A program made the position numbers and the translations under genes. This document shows, in pieces, positions 23,708 to 34,479 of a stretch of 64,000 bases of DNA (position 1 is its first letter; each line of letters opens with the position of its first letter). Under the pieces are notes generated by a model. That model was not told the origin of the DNA. It made no database searches and was given only the letters and a program-made list of their open reading frames with translations. Origin of the DNA: Epiperipatus broadwayi (taxonomy: Eukaryota > Onychophora > Udeonychophora > Euonychophora > Peripatidae); NCBI GenBank assembly GCA_028023455.1, contig JAQFVV010012509.1, positions 2,298,001 to 2,362,000 of the forward strand, read 5' to 3'.

Positions 23708-24265
23708 TAAGATGTGATATGTTGGACTATTTCCATCATTTATGAGTGAATGTTGGATGTATAGAAAATTTTAAACTTTATTTAAACTTTCCAAATACAA
23801 ACAACTTGTTAGTAATAACACGCAAATAGACAATACAGGTTAGTAATTACACAACATTTTGAATAGTATTATTTTCCACTCTTCTTCAGGTGTTGCTGGC
23901 CTATATGCACAGTGACAATATTCGCTTAGAAGTTAAACTCGCACCTTTAGATTCTTGTATATTGAATTTAAGAATAGCTCAGTTGGTAGAGTGTTTGCCT
24001 TAAATTCAATATACAAGAATCTAAAGGTGAGAGTTCAACTTCTAAGAGAATACTGTCACTGTGCATAAAGGCCAGCAACACCTGAAGAAGAGTGGAGAAT
24101 AATACTACTCGAAACGTTGTGTAATTACTAACCTGTATTGTCTATTTGTGTGATATTACTAACAAACTGTTTGTATTTGGAAAGTTTAAATAAAGTTTAA
24201 AATTTTCTATACATTCAACATTCACTCATAAATGACAGAAATAGTCCAACATTTCACATCTTATT
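23708..24265. mobile_element. Fold-back element, about 560 bp, with a tRNA-like centre
   Basis: Nearly perfect inverted arms (23708-23968 and about 24003-24265). Mirror blocks: TTGGACTATTTCC / GGAAATAGTCCAA-like ends, CTTTATTTAAACTTTCC / GGAAAGTTTAAATAAAG, CCTGTATTGTCTATTTG and its complement, AGATTCTTGTATATTGAATT and its complement. Arm similarity is about 90 percent by eye. The centre carries AGCTCAGTTGGTAGAG, the A-box/D-arm of a tRNA. No protein coding. The class is unknown; it could be a SINE dimer or a fold-back transposon. Confidence 0.75.
23970..24043 (+). ncRNA. tRNA-like sequence (degenerate, not an intact tRNA)
   Basis: AGAATAGCTCAGTTGGTAGA at 23971-23990 matches the D-arm/A-box of many tRNAs (TAGCTCAGTTGGTAGAG). 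About 45 bases later GAGAGTTCAACTT resembles a B-box (GGTTCRANYC). The acceptor and anticodon stems do not pair convincingly and the segment between is AT-rich, so it is probably a polymerase III promoter remnant inside the fold-back element and not a working tRNA gene. Confidence 0.4.
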
Positions 24266-24899
24266 AGTGAAAAATGTTTTATTTATTAAGATATTAATTG
24301 ATTTTATGATGCTTTATAAATATGAGATGATAATTTTGATTTGAATTACCCATTATTATCACCTTTTGCATACAAAGTATATTTTGTTAAAAATTATGAA
24401 ATGTATTTATTAACAATAGCAATAATATAAGTAATATTTCCAATAATAAATCATATTGATATGAATCTAATAAGTTGAACAATTTATTAAAACAAAATAA
24501 CTTTTTCTATTTTTCAGGAAATTAATAAATGAGTTCATAAGAATAAATTCATTAATCAATCAAAAGTCAGTTTATTAAACCAATAAAATTTAATAAGAAA
24601 TTCATAGATTTAGATTGTATTGCTTAATATGGTAGTGCTACAACAAGAATAAAAGTTCATAATTTTCCTTGTGAATCTATGTTTTATATATAGTGTAAAT
24701 ATTTTTTCATAAAATAAAAACATTAAAACAAACAAATAAAAAAAAAAGGTGCTAAACATTAGTATATAAAAATAATATATACATTGATATGAGTAAAGAG
24801 AATTGAAATCTAGATTGGACAAAAGTAATAATTACTTATCAACAAAGAAATAAAATTATATGAGCATAGGATATTATTTAATAAACACTAAAAATAGAT

Positions 24900-25300
24900 C
24901 AATCACGACTAGCAACTTAGAGTTAATCCCTATGTTAAGATCATGTATTAACTTCATCCTCTCACACTCCCAATTTTCCTTCATAATTTCATTACCATTC
25001 TTTTTCATTTATTCTTTTTATCATCTCTGCTTTAACTTTATTCTTTCGAATTCTCTTGAAAATTCTCATAACTTTTTCCTGCTTTTCTAAATCGACCAAA
25101 TATTTTCTAAATATGTAGCAATATTCTAAACAATGTTTTGTAAGCATTTCTCTTAATAGCAACTTTAGAGCCCAACAACAATCTTGTAGCCTTTTTATAA
25201 TTCTGTTTAGTCATTACAATTCTCATTCTAATTTCTTTATCATTACTTTTATTATCATTTAACAACTTACCAAACATTTACAAGAACAATTGCTTTTATA
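24900..25300 (-). mobile_element. LINE reverse-transcriptase C-terminal remnant
   Basis: Minus-strand translation gives a long clean stretch, RMRIVMTKQNYKKATRLLLG then SKVAIKRNAYKTLFRILLHI, a stop, then KIFGRFRKARKSYENFQENS. The pattern R.RI.M.K..F.K...LL.SK.......K...KTL is typical of the post-catalytic region of LINE-type endonuclease-reverse transcriptases. No catalytic motif survives here. The flanks (24300-24900 and 25300-25840) are AT-rich with nothing else recognisable. Confidence 0.5.
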
Positions 25301-25844
25301 TTTGCTTATGTTCCAATTTCATATGTAAGAAACATTAAACTATCTTCAACTAATGAAAGCTGCATAAAAATGCAACAACTAAACTTGGAACAAATTAGTA
25401 CTTCAGTTTTCTGCATGTTTTATATTACAAGATAGTGTTTTACTATTTTTTGTATTTACAAACTTTTTGATATAAAATCATTCAATCAAACATGCTTATT
25501 ATCCCTGATCAACTATAACATGCAGTGCATGAAAAAGAAATGAGAAAATTTGATACTGTCCAACCAACAGGCAATCAAAAAAATATTAAGTAAATAAAGA
25601 TCTATTGCTGGGATAAATTACAAGTGCAAAGATAAAAAATAGAAAAGATGGAAAGATTGTCAGCATATGAGGAAATTCCCTAATCTTCAGTTTTTCCATA
25701 AAGCATGCTAATTATACTTTTAATTCATTGTTTTAGTAGTGTTTATTCTCACCCCAAATTGATTACAACATATATTACTTAAATCTTTTAATTACTATGC
25801 TGCGCTCTAAATGCACATCAGTGAAGCTATTTTTCTTCAAAAAA

Positions 25845-26140
25845 CCTTTCAAGCTTAGCGCTTTCAGGACTTACATATTCCCATATTTATAGCTTATGCT
25901 ACTAATGATTTTGTGTTAGCATTAATGTATATAAATGTTTGCAAATTATTTAACAGCCCATTTCTTAGAAATCGAGAAGCAGGCATCTCTTCTGTTGATG
26001 GCTTAGGATCACTCGCAATGAAACATGCTTCTTTTACTTTGCGCTTGGCGTCATTTCGCTCAGAGCATATGATCTCAGCTGTAGTGGGCTCAAATGTATG
26101 ATTAGATGCTTTTAAATACATCCCTATTAACTGCAATTAC
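25845..26140 (-). mobile_element. Third Penelope GIY-YIG end fragment
   Basis: The minus strand encodes ICSERNDAKRKVKEACFIAS then LRNGLLNNLQTFIY, closely parallel to the C-terminal tail of the fragment at 22237-22554 (VCKEQHNVKRKVKEACFIAM). The plus-strand block GCGCTTTCAGGACTTACATA followed by TTCCCATATTTATAGCT matches the arm ends of the palindrome at 22.1-23.1 kb. The GIY-YIG core itself is missing. Confidence 0.65.
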
Positions 26141-26754
26141 TGCACTATCATCAGAGAAATGTTGAATCTATCCTTTCTTTTCTAGTAACACTAAATCTTA
26201 CAAATGTCCTTAATAAGCATTTCATTCCAATCTATCCTATAAATAATCTAATTCAATGAGCCAAGCTTATAAAAAATTTCAAGACTATTAAAAATATTAA
26301 CTTTTTTTGTTTGTACTATATTTCAATAATTATCTTCACTACTCCAATTACTTCTCTAAACCCTCTTTTTTAAAAAAAAAAAACCAAAAAAACAACAACA
26401 ACAACTGTTGTTCAAATAAATGTCATATCTATTATAACATTTATTCAAAATACTAATTATTCTTTTAGCAGAAAGTGAATTTAAACCAATTGTTTTAAAA
26501 TCCTCACATCCTGCTTCATTCCATTTTTTTCCTAATGAAATTTTAATTGTTGAAAGTTCAGCCACAAATTTCACTTCATCTATTATATGGCATACTTTTT
26601 TTTAGGTTTGCTATCTCAAAAATATAAATTATATATTCCTGCTATTTTTTCAAAATAGCCTCTTTGTTAATAACAACTTTTCCTTTAAAAATTATTCACT
26701 CTAAAATCCTGCTTTTCCAAAACAAATTATGTTATTCTACAATATAATATACTA

Positions 26755-26965
26755 TCATTAAAACAGACAAAACTCTCCATACAGTAGTGCCATTCAATGC
26801 AAGCCAGAGTAATCAATGGATGCCATAAGGATTATGCACAAAATCCCTATCTGGCATCCATTGATTACTCTGGCTTGCACTGAGTGGCATTACTGTATGG
26901 AGAGTTTTGCCTGTTTTAATAACAGTTACGAGCAATCATAAGAAATGGTGATCATGAGATGATAA
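26755..26965. mobile_element. Fold-back MITE copy B
   Basis: Nearly pure inverted repeat. Left: AAACAGACAAAACTCTCC, ACAGTAGTGCCATTC, GAGTAATCAATGGATGCC. Right: GGCATCCATTGATTACTC, GGCATTACTGTATGGAG, AGTTTTGCCTGTTTT, then ATAAGAAATGGTGATCATGA. There is almost no internal sequence, making it the most compact member with both arms. Confidence 0.8.
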
Positions 26966-26969
26966 TCCA

Positions 26970-27830
26970 CTATCCACGTAAAATAAATGGATAGCAAATG
27001 AAAATAAATTTATTCTTTATCTACAGCATGGGTTGCTTTGATTCTAGAGAATATTATATTAATAAACTAACACTTCAAAGTTCATTGCAAATTATTAGTA
27101 CTGTTTCATTATATATTAAATCATAACTTCTTATTTGTAATTTCTCACATTGATAGGGTTATAACTACTCAACCGAACTCACAAACAAAAATAATAATTA
27201 TCTGCTCTTGTAATTCAAATGATGCTTAAGAACTTCTTATGGAGAGAATAGCACCATAACTGACTGAATCAATGCAATTTCATCTAAAAAAAAAAACAAT
27301 AATATGCATATTGTTAGTCAATATAGCAATGGTTTGTTATATACAGCAAGCCAATAAGACATTCAGAAGCCTTAAAAACAAAATTATTTAATTTTGTAAT
27401 GATAACATATTCTTTTCTTCTCAATTTCATGTTATGAAACATTAGTAATTCAATATATTCTATCAACAAAGCTAGCAATAATTCCATTTATAACACTTGT
27501 CTTACTAAACATTACTTAAATTTTTTTTAAAATTACTTTTGACCTTCCCGTCTCCACACACACATACAGATATTTGCAAGTTAAAATATGGCTGAACTTC
27601 CTTAAGTTCAAATATTTCATTAATGTAAGATTCCAAGGCCAGCTTAGTAAAAACAAGTTATATCTGAAATACCTGGACCAATAACCTTCTCATTATCATA
27701 AAATGAACGGTCTGTTAAGTTTTTTATTTAGAGTAAAATAAATATTGATCTGAAAGACAAGTTTGTGATTTTTTTTAATGATAATTTTACTATTTTATTA
27801 TTAATAATTAATATAAAACAATTTTTAGCT
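26970..27830. other. No identifiable feature
   Basis: AT-rich DNA between a fold-back MITE and a mariner element. I found no terminal repeats, coding motif or RNA structure in it. Confidence 0.5.
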
Positions 27831-27833
27831 TTT

Positions 27834-28705
27834 GTATATGAGGAGGCTACCAAAAAAAAAAAAACCAGAATCATTTTCTGGTAAAGGAGGGCTTATAGTA
27901 ATATATACTTCGCTGTAAGATATCTCTTACACAGACCCTTCTGCGTAAATCTTCTGACCAGTGTCATTAAATGAAATCGAAGTGTCATATAGTTAAGTGC
28001 ATCTCACTTATTCATCAATTTTTATAATGGCTGAAAAGTCTGAACATGAAATTCTGCTTCTATTAGAAAAAATGCAGAGAAACAGTTGTAATGCTTGAAA
28101 CAGTTTACAAGCAAGCTGCTCTGAGAAAAACACAAGTTTACGAGAGGTATTTAATGGAAGAATTCAAATTCACGTCTCCCACAAAAAAAAAACCAAAAAA
28201 ACATGGTGAGTGAAATCTAATGTTAAATGATGCAATTTTTTGATGCAAATATCATTATTCATTCAGAATTCATTCGTAAAGGCCAGACATTTTACTTATA
28301 GGTTCTGAAACATCTGTGATGTGGTGAAATGAAAATATCCCGATTTGTGACAAAGCGGAAAGTGATGAATTTGTCAGGACAATCTCCCAAGCACACAAAG
28401 CCTTGAGTGTGAAACAATTTTTAATCAAATACAACTTGATCCAGTTTATCCATCCACCATATTTAACCAATCTCACTTCGTGTGACTTCTTTTTATTCTC
28501 CCCTATAAAAAATGCCTTAAAAGAAAAAGTTTTGCAGACCTTGGAAATGATGAAGAAAAAAAAGACATCATTAAAAATCATAACTTTGTAAGGTGCATTA
28601 CATCAAATGGAAAGTACTTTGAGGGAGATTCAACTTATAATACCTAAAAATATACAATTTTTTTTATTACAAAATCTTTTTTTTTTCATACTTCCTCATA
28701 TACAA
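27834..28705 (+). mobile_element. Mariner-type DNA transposon, internally deleted
   Basis: Ends are inverted: TTGTATATGAGGAGGCTACC at the left, and the complement of CATACTTCCTCATATACAA at the right. Plus-strand remnants: ETVVMLETVYKQAALRKTQV (N-terminal helix-turn-helix part) near 28085-28140, and LSVKQFLIKYN followed by FIHPPYLTNLTSCDFFLFSP at 28403-28500, which is the HPPYSPDLAPCDFFLFP block containing the third catalytic Asp of mariner (D34D) transposases. The first two Asp regions are missing or scrambled. The total of about 870 bp is short of the usual 1.3 kb. Confidence 0.8.
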
Positions 28706-28729
28706 TATTATATATACACTTTACTTATA

Positions 28730-29205
28730 TATTCATCATCATCATCAACCATTATCAATCCACTGCAGGATGAAGGTCTCTCCAAGTTCAATCCATCTCC
28801 AATCTTTATCTTCTCTTCTCCACATCACCCCTGCACCCTTTCTTATTTCATCCATCCATCTTATATGTGATCTCTTTCTGGGTCATTTACAATCTCTAGG
28901 AATCCAGTTTAAGACTTCAGTTGTCCATCTATTATCATCTCTTCTAGCAATATGTCCAGCCCAACTCCACTTCAGTCTTTTAATTTTTTCAATGAGGTCA
29001 GTGACACCCGTTTGTTCTCTTACTCATATATTGCGTTTTCGATCTCTTCTTGTTACTCCCAACATGCATCTCTTCATACTTCTTTGAGTGGTCTGAAGTC
29101 TCTGTATTGCTCTTCTACTAAGTGTCCAAGTTTCATATCCATAAGTAAAAACTGGTAAAACAAATTTATTAAAAACTTTCCTTTTCAAACACATCAGCAG
29201 TTTGG
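28730..29205 (-). mobile_element. RTE LINE 3' end, 5'-truncated
   Basis: The plus strand starts with TCATCATCATCATCAACC (the RTE simple tail) directly after the mariner end, then the complement of TGCAGTGGATTGATAATGG. Minus-strand translation recovers FVLPVFTYGYETWTLSRRAI and TTQRSMKRCMLGVTRRDRKR, which match the copy at 13178-14537. It is truncated at 29205. Confidence 0.85.
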
Positions 29206-29539
29206 AAAAAAAATGCACAAAAATTAAAAGGAAAAAACACTCAAAAGCTAATAGTTTGCAGACAGATGTACAATTTCTTATAGTAAATTCTAAAATTATT
29301 TAATGCAAACAAAATCCTTAAATTTCCCCTAGATGTGGATGCTGATATCGGAAAAATGGATATAACTGCTGGTGAATGCTTGATAATTGAAAACAAACAA
29401 AAAAGGAATATCAGAAATAATTCATATGCTTTATTAATTATATATATATATATATTGAACTGGGTCTCCCAAATAACTTACCATGTTTATGTTAGGTTTA
29501 AATACTTTTTAACATACAATTTTTTATATTTTGGCTTTA

Positions 29540-29850
29540 ACTCTATGGGAATAGACCGGCCCTTCAAGCAGAGGGGAGAATACCACTGATAGCATAACCA
29601 TCAGTGATAGCCATGGCCAAATCAGGCTATGCAAAGCATAACACAATCACATTTCCAGACTATGGTCCACCTCAATTGCTGGATTCAAACCCTGCCATCC
29701 AAAGCATTTTATTTGTTTCGAGGATTGAAATCAGGTGCCAGCAACCATATATTACATAGTGGGCATGCTTCGGATGATAGGCACACAATGCAGTACCTGA
29801 CATATCCCAGGCTAGCTCCTACTCTGTATCAGGGTCCAACACATTTAACT
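29540..29850 (-). repeat. Unclassified GC-richer repeat, possibly a SINE or LTR piece
   Basis: The base composition clearly differs from the AT-rich surroundings. On the minus strand it contains GGCAGGGTTTGAATCCAGC, a polymerase III B-box-like sequence, and it ends near TACCGGCCCTTC-like sequence. I see no second copy in the window and no protein domain. Confidence 0.3.
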
Positions 29851-29880
29851 TAACATATATAACATTTATAACTTGAAATT

Positions 29881-30540
29881 AATGATGAGAGAGAGAGAAT
29901 AGACCAAATAATATTTAAACAAACAATATTTATTCAAGCACACACATAGCTAATATAATATAACAATATAATACTTTACATAAAAAAATATAAATGATGA
30001 TAATAGTTCTTTGTTAATTAAAGTTCATTTAAAATAAATATAAGGAGTCTATAGACAAATATCAAAATATCTTTACCTAGGTTTTCATGATTGTCAGTTT
30101 CCAATGGTTTTGATTCTAACCGGTTGACTTTTTGGTTCCACTGATGGTTCTAGGGCTTGTCTTCATTTCTTTGGCTCAACAATGGGAGCGAGAGTAAGTG
30201 CCAGCATCTCCTTTAGAGCTTAGGCATTGGCTCCAGGAAATTACAGTTGATTTTAGCAGAGGACATTGGGGTGGGGTCTGGAGTTGTCAAACATTCCTAT
30301 GATTGTTCTGCAGCTTCTGCATTGATGCAATAATGGCTTACTACTCCTTTTACAGTTTCTGAATATCTAGATCTCTGGCTGTTTGGATTCTCAATGAAAA
30401 ACTCTGAGTCTGCATTCTGTCCAAACTGAATAATAACAAGCCGAAGAGAATAACAAAATGCAGACAGGATTGATTTACAGATTGAAGACCAGGCTGATAA
30501 TAAGAGACAGTTGTGGCTTTTTACCCTTTTTTCTCTCCCA
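29881..30540 (-). other. Unclassified LTR-like block
   Basis: A block of mixed composition next to the 3' end of the Penelope element. It starts with a (GA)n run, and on the minus strand there is a polyadenylation-type TTGAATAAATATTG near 29930. I did not find matching termini or a primer-binding site, so the LTR idea rests on composition and the AATAAA signal only. Confidence 0.2.
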
Positions 30541-30670
30541 TTGTTTTAATTTCTTAATATTTTTAATTTTGATTTTAATTTGAAATTTTTTCAAATTAAT
30601 TTTTACATTTCATTAATCTAATTGATTTTTACATTTGGTTTAATCTAATCTTTTTTTCAAAATTAATCTA

Positions 30671-30871
30671 CTATCTTGTGGCATTTACTGAAAATAGTTT
30701 AAAGAGATTTTTAATTAATTCATCAAAATTAATAGTGTGGCCTGTATCTTTTTCATGAATATATAAAGCAGAACTAAGATATTTATTTCTAAACCTACTT
30801 TTCTGTATATTTATTCTTTCATTTAAGCTCAAACAACTCTGACCTATATATAACCAAGGGATAATATACAT
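30671..30871 (-). pseudogene. GIY-YIG endonuclease domain of the split Penelope element
   Basis: The open frame holds LYIGQSCLSLNERINIQKSR and SSALYIHEKDTGHTINFDEL. YIG, the catalytic-type Arg of NERI and the HxxxTGH segment are all in Penelope order. It is the C-terminal domain of the element, downstream of the RT pieces at higher coordinates, and belongs to a family different from the palindromic ends at 22.1-23.1 kb (YIGQS here, YYGET there). Confidence 0.75.
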
Positions 30872-31519
30872 TATCCAGGAATAATCTTTCCATCAAAAAT
30901 TTCCTTTGTATTATTTAATAAATTATTCAAAGTGATACTCTTTTTGCAAGCAATTTCTTATTGTCAAACAAATTACTATTTTTACATACAATTTTATAAG
31001 AAGACAATTTAAATGGCAAAGAAATAAAAACATATTTTCCTTTATTGTTTACATCATTACAAATATTATTACTATTAAATAAAATACTTTTAACAAATTT
31101 ATCAGAATAGCCATCATTCAAATAATCTTTATAAAATTGACCTTTTTGAAACAAAGCTACCCTACTAGAATTATTTAATTTCTTATTTCTATACTACTTT
31201 ATGAGATGCAGATTGATAGCTATCAGGTTTAATTACTGACCATAACTCTTTAACATAATGACTATATACCAAACAATTATTCTTTACATTTCTATTCACC
31301 AGTAGATTAAAAAATTTTAATTTAGCAAAATCTAAACCCCCTCCTTCTATTACATATTTTATAGAAGGATCAAAATAATTTTTCAATTTATCATTCTCAA
31401 CTACAAACAAGCAATCATCCATAATCTGATCCTTCGCGTCAGTCACTAGAGGCGGGATTTCTAGCTAAATTTCTAGAAATATGCCGTTTCTGCGGCCGCA
31501 CCCAAGCCTTTAAGCATTC

Positions 31520-31650
31520 TTTCTAAAATAAATTTTAGAAAGATTGTTAACTCAGAGTTAAGTCTTCTTTCTATGCTAAAAGGTAGACTGTTAACTCGGA
31601 GTTAAGTCTTCTTTCTATGATAAAATCTAGAAAGAATGTTAACTCGGCTT
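31520..31650. repeat. Short tandem repeat with GTTAACTCGGAGTTAAG units
   Basis: Three units of about 45-55 bp, each containing GTTAACTCxGAGTTAAGTC or a shortened form, joined by TTCTTTCTATG and TCTAGAAAGAA. GAGTTAA and TTAACTC make each unit internally palindromic. They lie just inside the left TIR of the Merlin-like element, where subterminal transposase-binding repeats are often found; that role is inference. Confidence 0.75.
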
Positions 31651-31995
31651 AGCGACTAACAGTGTGGCTTTTTCCGATGATAAAAGCAGAGGAAAATACC
31701 GTAGTTGTTTGTGTCACGCACTATATCGTAATGCTGTGTTATGTATTTGATGTAACAATATCGTACGAGGGTGCATTAATTTGATCGTGTCAAAATTATT
31801 TAAATTTTCATCGGTACCTTTTTTTTTTTAAAACAAATTGATGTACTGTTACATTTTAACAATTTTAACAGTATCGTGATTGTTCCTCATAAATTTATAT
31901 TCCTCCTAAATTTTCGATTACGGTGGGTTAGGGTAATATGTTAAAGATCACGCTTTGAGTCACGTTTCAGCAAGAAATTTTCCGAGACATAAAGT

Positions 31996-32323
31996 ATGGC
32001 AAATTCGAAAACAGAAAATATGAAAAAATGGGAATTGTCAGACACGGAAGCCGTCAGTGCTCTAACATTTCTACAGCAGAAAAACATCCTGCTGAAAGAA
32101 AAAAAGATGTTTGTGCAGTGAATGTATGAGACTTGAGGTCCATAAAGATCTTTGGACTTTCGTTTGTAAGTCTCGTTCTTGCCGAAAGAAATGTGCACTT
32201 CGAAAGGCAGCTGGTTTGAGGGATTTCAAATGCCGTTCGTCAAGTCTTTACATTTGCTGCATTACTGGAGCCATGACGAGTTGACCATACAGCATGCCAT
32301 TAATGATATTGAAATGTCTACCA
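31996..32323 (+). pseudogene. Merlin/IS1595-type transposase N-terminal fragment
   Basis: ATG at 31996 opens MANSKTENMKKWELSDTEAV then FLQQKNILLKEKK. After a frameshift the zinc-ribbon follows, CLCSECMRLEVHKDLWTFVC, with Cys pairs continuing in KSRSCRKKC. A second shift leads to MPFVKSLHLLHYWSHDELTI then INDIEMSTS. This order (FLQ..., two Cys pairs, C-R-K-K/R, then a hydrophobic YxW helix) is the N-terminus of Merlin-superfamily transposases. The fragment stops at CCA followed by GTAAGT (32324), a good splice donor. No DDE catalytic region is present downstream; the minisatellite starts instead. At least two frameshifts make it non-functional. Confidence 0.65.
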
Positions 32324-32329
32324 GTAAGT

Positions 32330-33890
32330 ATTATTAACCAAATTGATAAATGAAGTAACATAACATACACACATAATAATTGTTGTTAACCAAAAAATGT
32401 AAATTATTTAAAAATACACAAAAACACCCCTCCCACTAATTGTTGTCAATCAAATGTAAACAAATTAAAGTAACAAAAATTATTATTTAAAGATCCATAA
32501 CTCCCCCCCCCCCATTGTTTCTTTAATTTTGTCACTTAAATTTTTAAAAACAGTATTACTATTTAAACACAACCCAAATTACTATTTAAACGTACACCAA
32601 AAAAGATCCTTTCTTGTCAATAATAATCAAAGTAAGAACTATTATTGTCCCATTGTCAAAAATATTAGGTTTTTGAGAAACCAAAACAATAATTTATAAA
32701 TGAAAAAAGTATCAATCAGTTGTCAATCAAATGTAATAAATAAAAGTAACTTCAATTTTGATTTAAACATACACACACACAAAAAAAAACCCTTTCTCCA
32801 AATAATTGCTGTCGGCAATCAAATGTAAAATAAAAAGGAAGGTAAATTAGTATTTAATCATCATCCAAAAACACCCACCCCTCTCACTAATTATTGTCAG
32901 CAATCAAATGTACACCACCACTAAAAGTAACGTAAACACTATTCTTTAAACGGTTACACCCTTTTCCCCAATAATTGTTGTCTACAATCGTACATCCAAA
33001 AAAACACCCCTCCCAATAATTAGTATCGGCAATCAAATGTAAACCAACCAATCAAAGTAAGACCGTAACTTAAAACTACTATTGTTTAAACGGTTAACCC
33101 ACCCCTTCACCCAATAATTGTTGGCTACAACCGTACACACAAAAAAATACCCATCCCAATAATTAGTGTCAAACAAATGTAAACCAATCAAAGTAAGATG
33201 GTAACTTATTATTTAAACGTAACCCAAATTACTATTTGAAACTACACTGACAACAACCTTTTGTCAATAAAAATTAAACAAGCAACAACTATTATTGTCC
33301 CATTGTCAAAAATATTTATTTGTAGAAACAAAAATCATAATTTATAAACGAAAGGAAGTCATATCGGTCGTTAATCAAATGTAAACCGATAAAAGTAGCA
33401 GTTTTAATTTTTATTTAAACATACACACACAGGCGCGGGAAAAAAAAAAACAACACTTCTCCCGATAATTGTTGTCGGCAATCAAACGTAAACCTATCAA
33501 AGTAACGTAAATTATTATTTAATCATACACAAAAACACCCCTCCCACTAATTGTTCTCGGCAATCAAATGGAAACCTATCAAAAATAACGTCAATTATTA
33601 TTTAAAGATCCATCCAAAAAAAACCCGTTCTCTCTTAAATTTCGGCAATCCAATTTTACAAAAACAGTAATACTATTTAAAAAAAACAACACATTACTAT
33701 TTGAACACACACCAAAAAAGACCCGTTCTCTCTTAAATTTCGGCAATCCCAAAAAAAAAAACAACTATTATTATACCATCGTCAAAAATATTATTTGGGA
33801 AAAATAATTCAGAAACGAAAGAAAGTAAACTTTGTAAACAAACAAACAAACAAAAAAAAATCAATATTAATAGAGAATCGCTGGCCCGGA
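32330..33890. repeat. Degenerate minisatellite, about 1.5 kb
   Basis: Irregular repeats of roughly 85-110 bp built from the same modules in the same order: AATAATTGTTGTC, GGCAATCAAATGTAAACC, AATCAAAGTAA, TATTATTTAAAC, an ACACA/CATCC stretch and CACCCCTCCC. Module starts of the AATTGTTGTC type occur near 32376, 32440, 32805, 32892, 32975, 33115, 33465 and 33547. TCCCATTGTCAAAAATATT occurs at least twice (32648, 33299), showing higher-order duplication. C-runs on one strand give a strong strand asymmetry (almost no G on the plus strand). Confidence 0.8.
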
Positions 33891-34479
33891 AACGTTATAT
33901 TGTGTTTTTGATTAGAAATCGCGCCTCTAGCGACTGACACGAAGGATCAGATGACAACAACTTCAAATAAGAACAATCATTCTTAATAATAATTTCCTCT
34001 TCCAAATAATTAATATACATTGAACAAATTAAAGGAGAAATAATATAACCTATTATCCATCCTTCTTTAATCTTATAAAGATTACCATTATAAGTAAAAT
34101 ATATAGAATCCTCCAAAAACAAATCTTTAATAATTTTAATTTTAAAAATGATCCATGTTTAACCAACATAGACATAAGAACATCAATACTGCTTAATCTA
34201 TTAACAGATAGATATATATTATCCAAGCTACCAAATACCCAGTTACTTTTCATTTTTAAAATTATTAATCTTATTAAATGCTTCAAAAGAAGAATAAACT
34301 GCATAATGACAAAAATCAACAAATTGTTTTAAAAAATTATTCAAGAACCTAGAAATATCCTCCATAACACTACCTATAAAATCAAAAATAAATCTTAAAG
34401 GAAAACTGTTGTGTTTGGTTAGGCTTGCAGGTTTCTTTCCAAACCAACACATATGAAAAGAACAACTATTCAGCAATTA

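Larger units (their letters stand above)
31427..33950 (+). mobile_element. Merlin-like DNA transposon with about 35-bp TIRs inserted in the Penelope RT
   Basis: Terminal inverted repeats: the left end reads GATCCTTCGCGTCAGTCACT then AGAGGCGGGATTTCTAG; the right end is the inverted near-identical sequence ending GACTGACACGAAGGATC. They differ at only a few positions. A transposase remnant is at 31996-32323, a GTTAACTC-containing tandem repeat at about 31520-31650 and a minisatellite at 32330-33890. Direct target duplications are not visible: ATCTGATCC and its inverted copy extend to both outer edges, so the repeat may run past the true element end. The length of 2.52 kb is mostly non-coding. 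Confidence 0.7.

Noticed and set aside
23970-24043. Functional tRNA gene
   Set aside because: Only the D-arm and a weak B-box are present; acceptor and anticodon stems do not pair, and the sequence lies inside a fold-back repeat.
28607-29158. Overlapping plus-strand ORFs of 68-105 codons
   Set aside because: They are antisense shadows of the RTE LINE 3' end at 28730-29205.
31941-32198. 85-codon minus-strand ORF with a hydrophobic Phe-rich part
   Set aside because: Antisense shadow of the Merlin-type transposase remnant at 31996-32323; only the plus strand has the Cys-pair motif.
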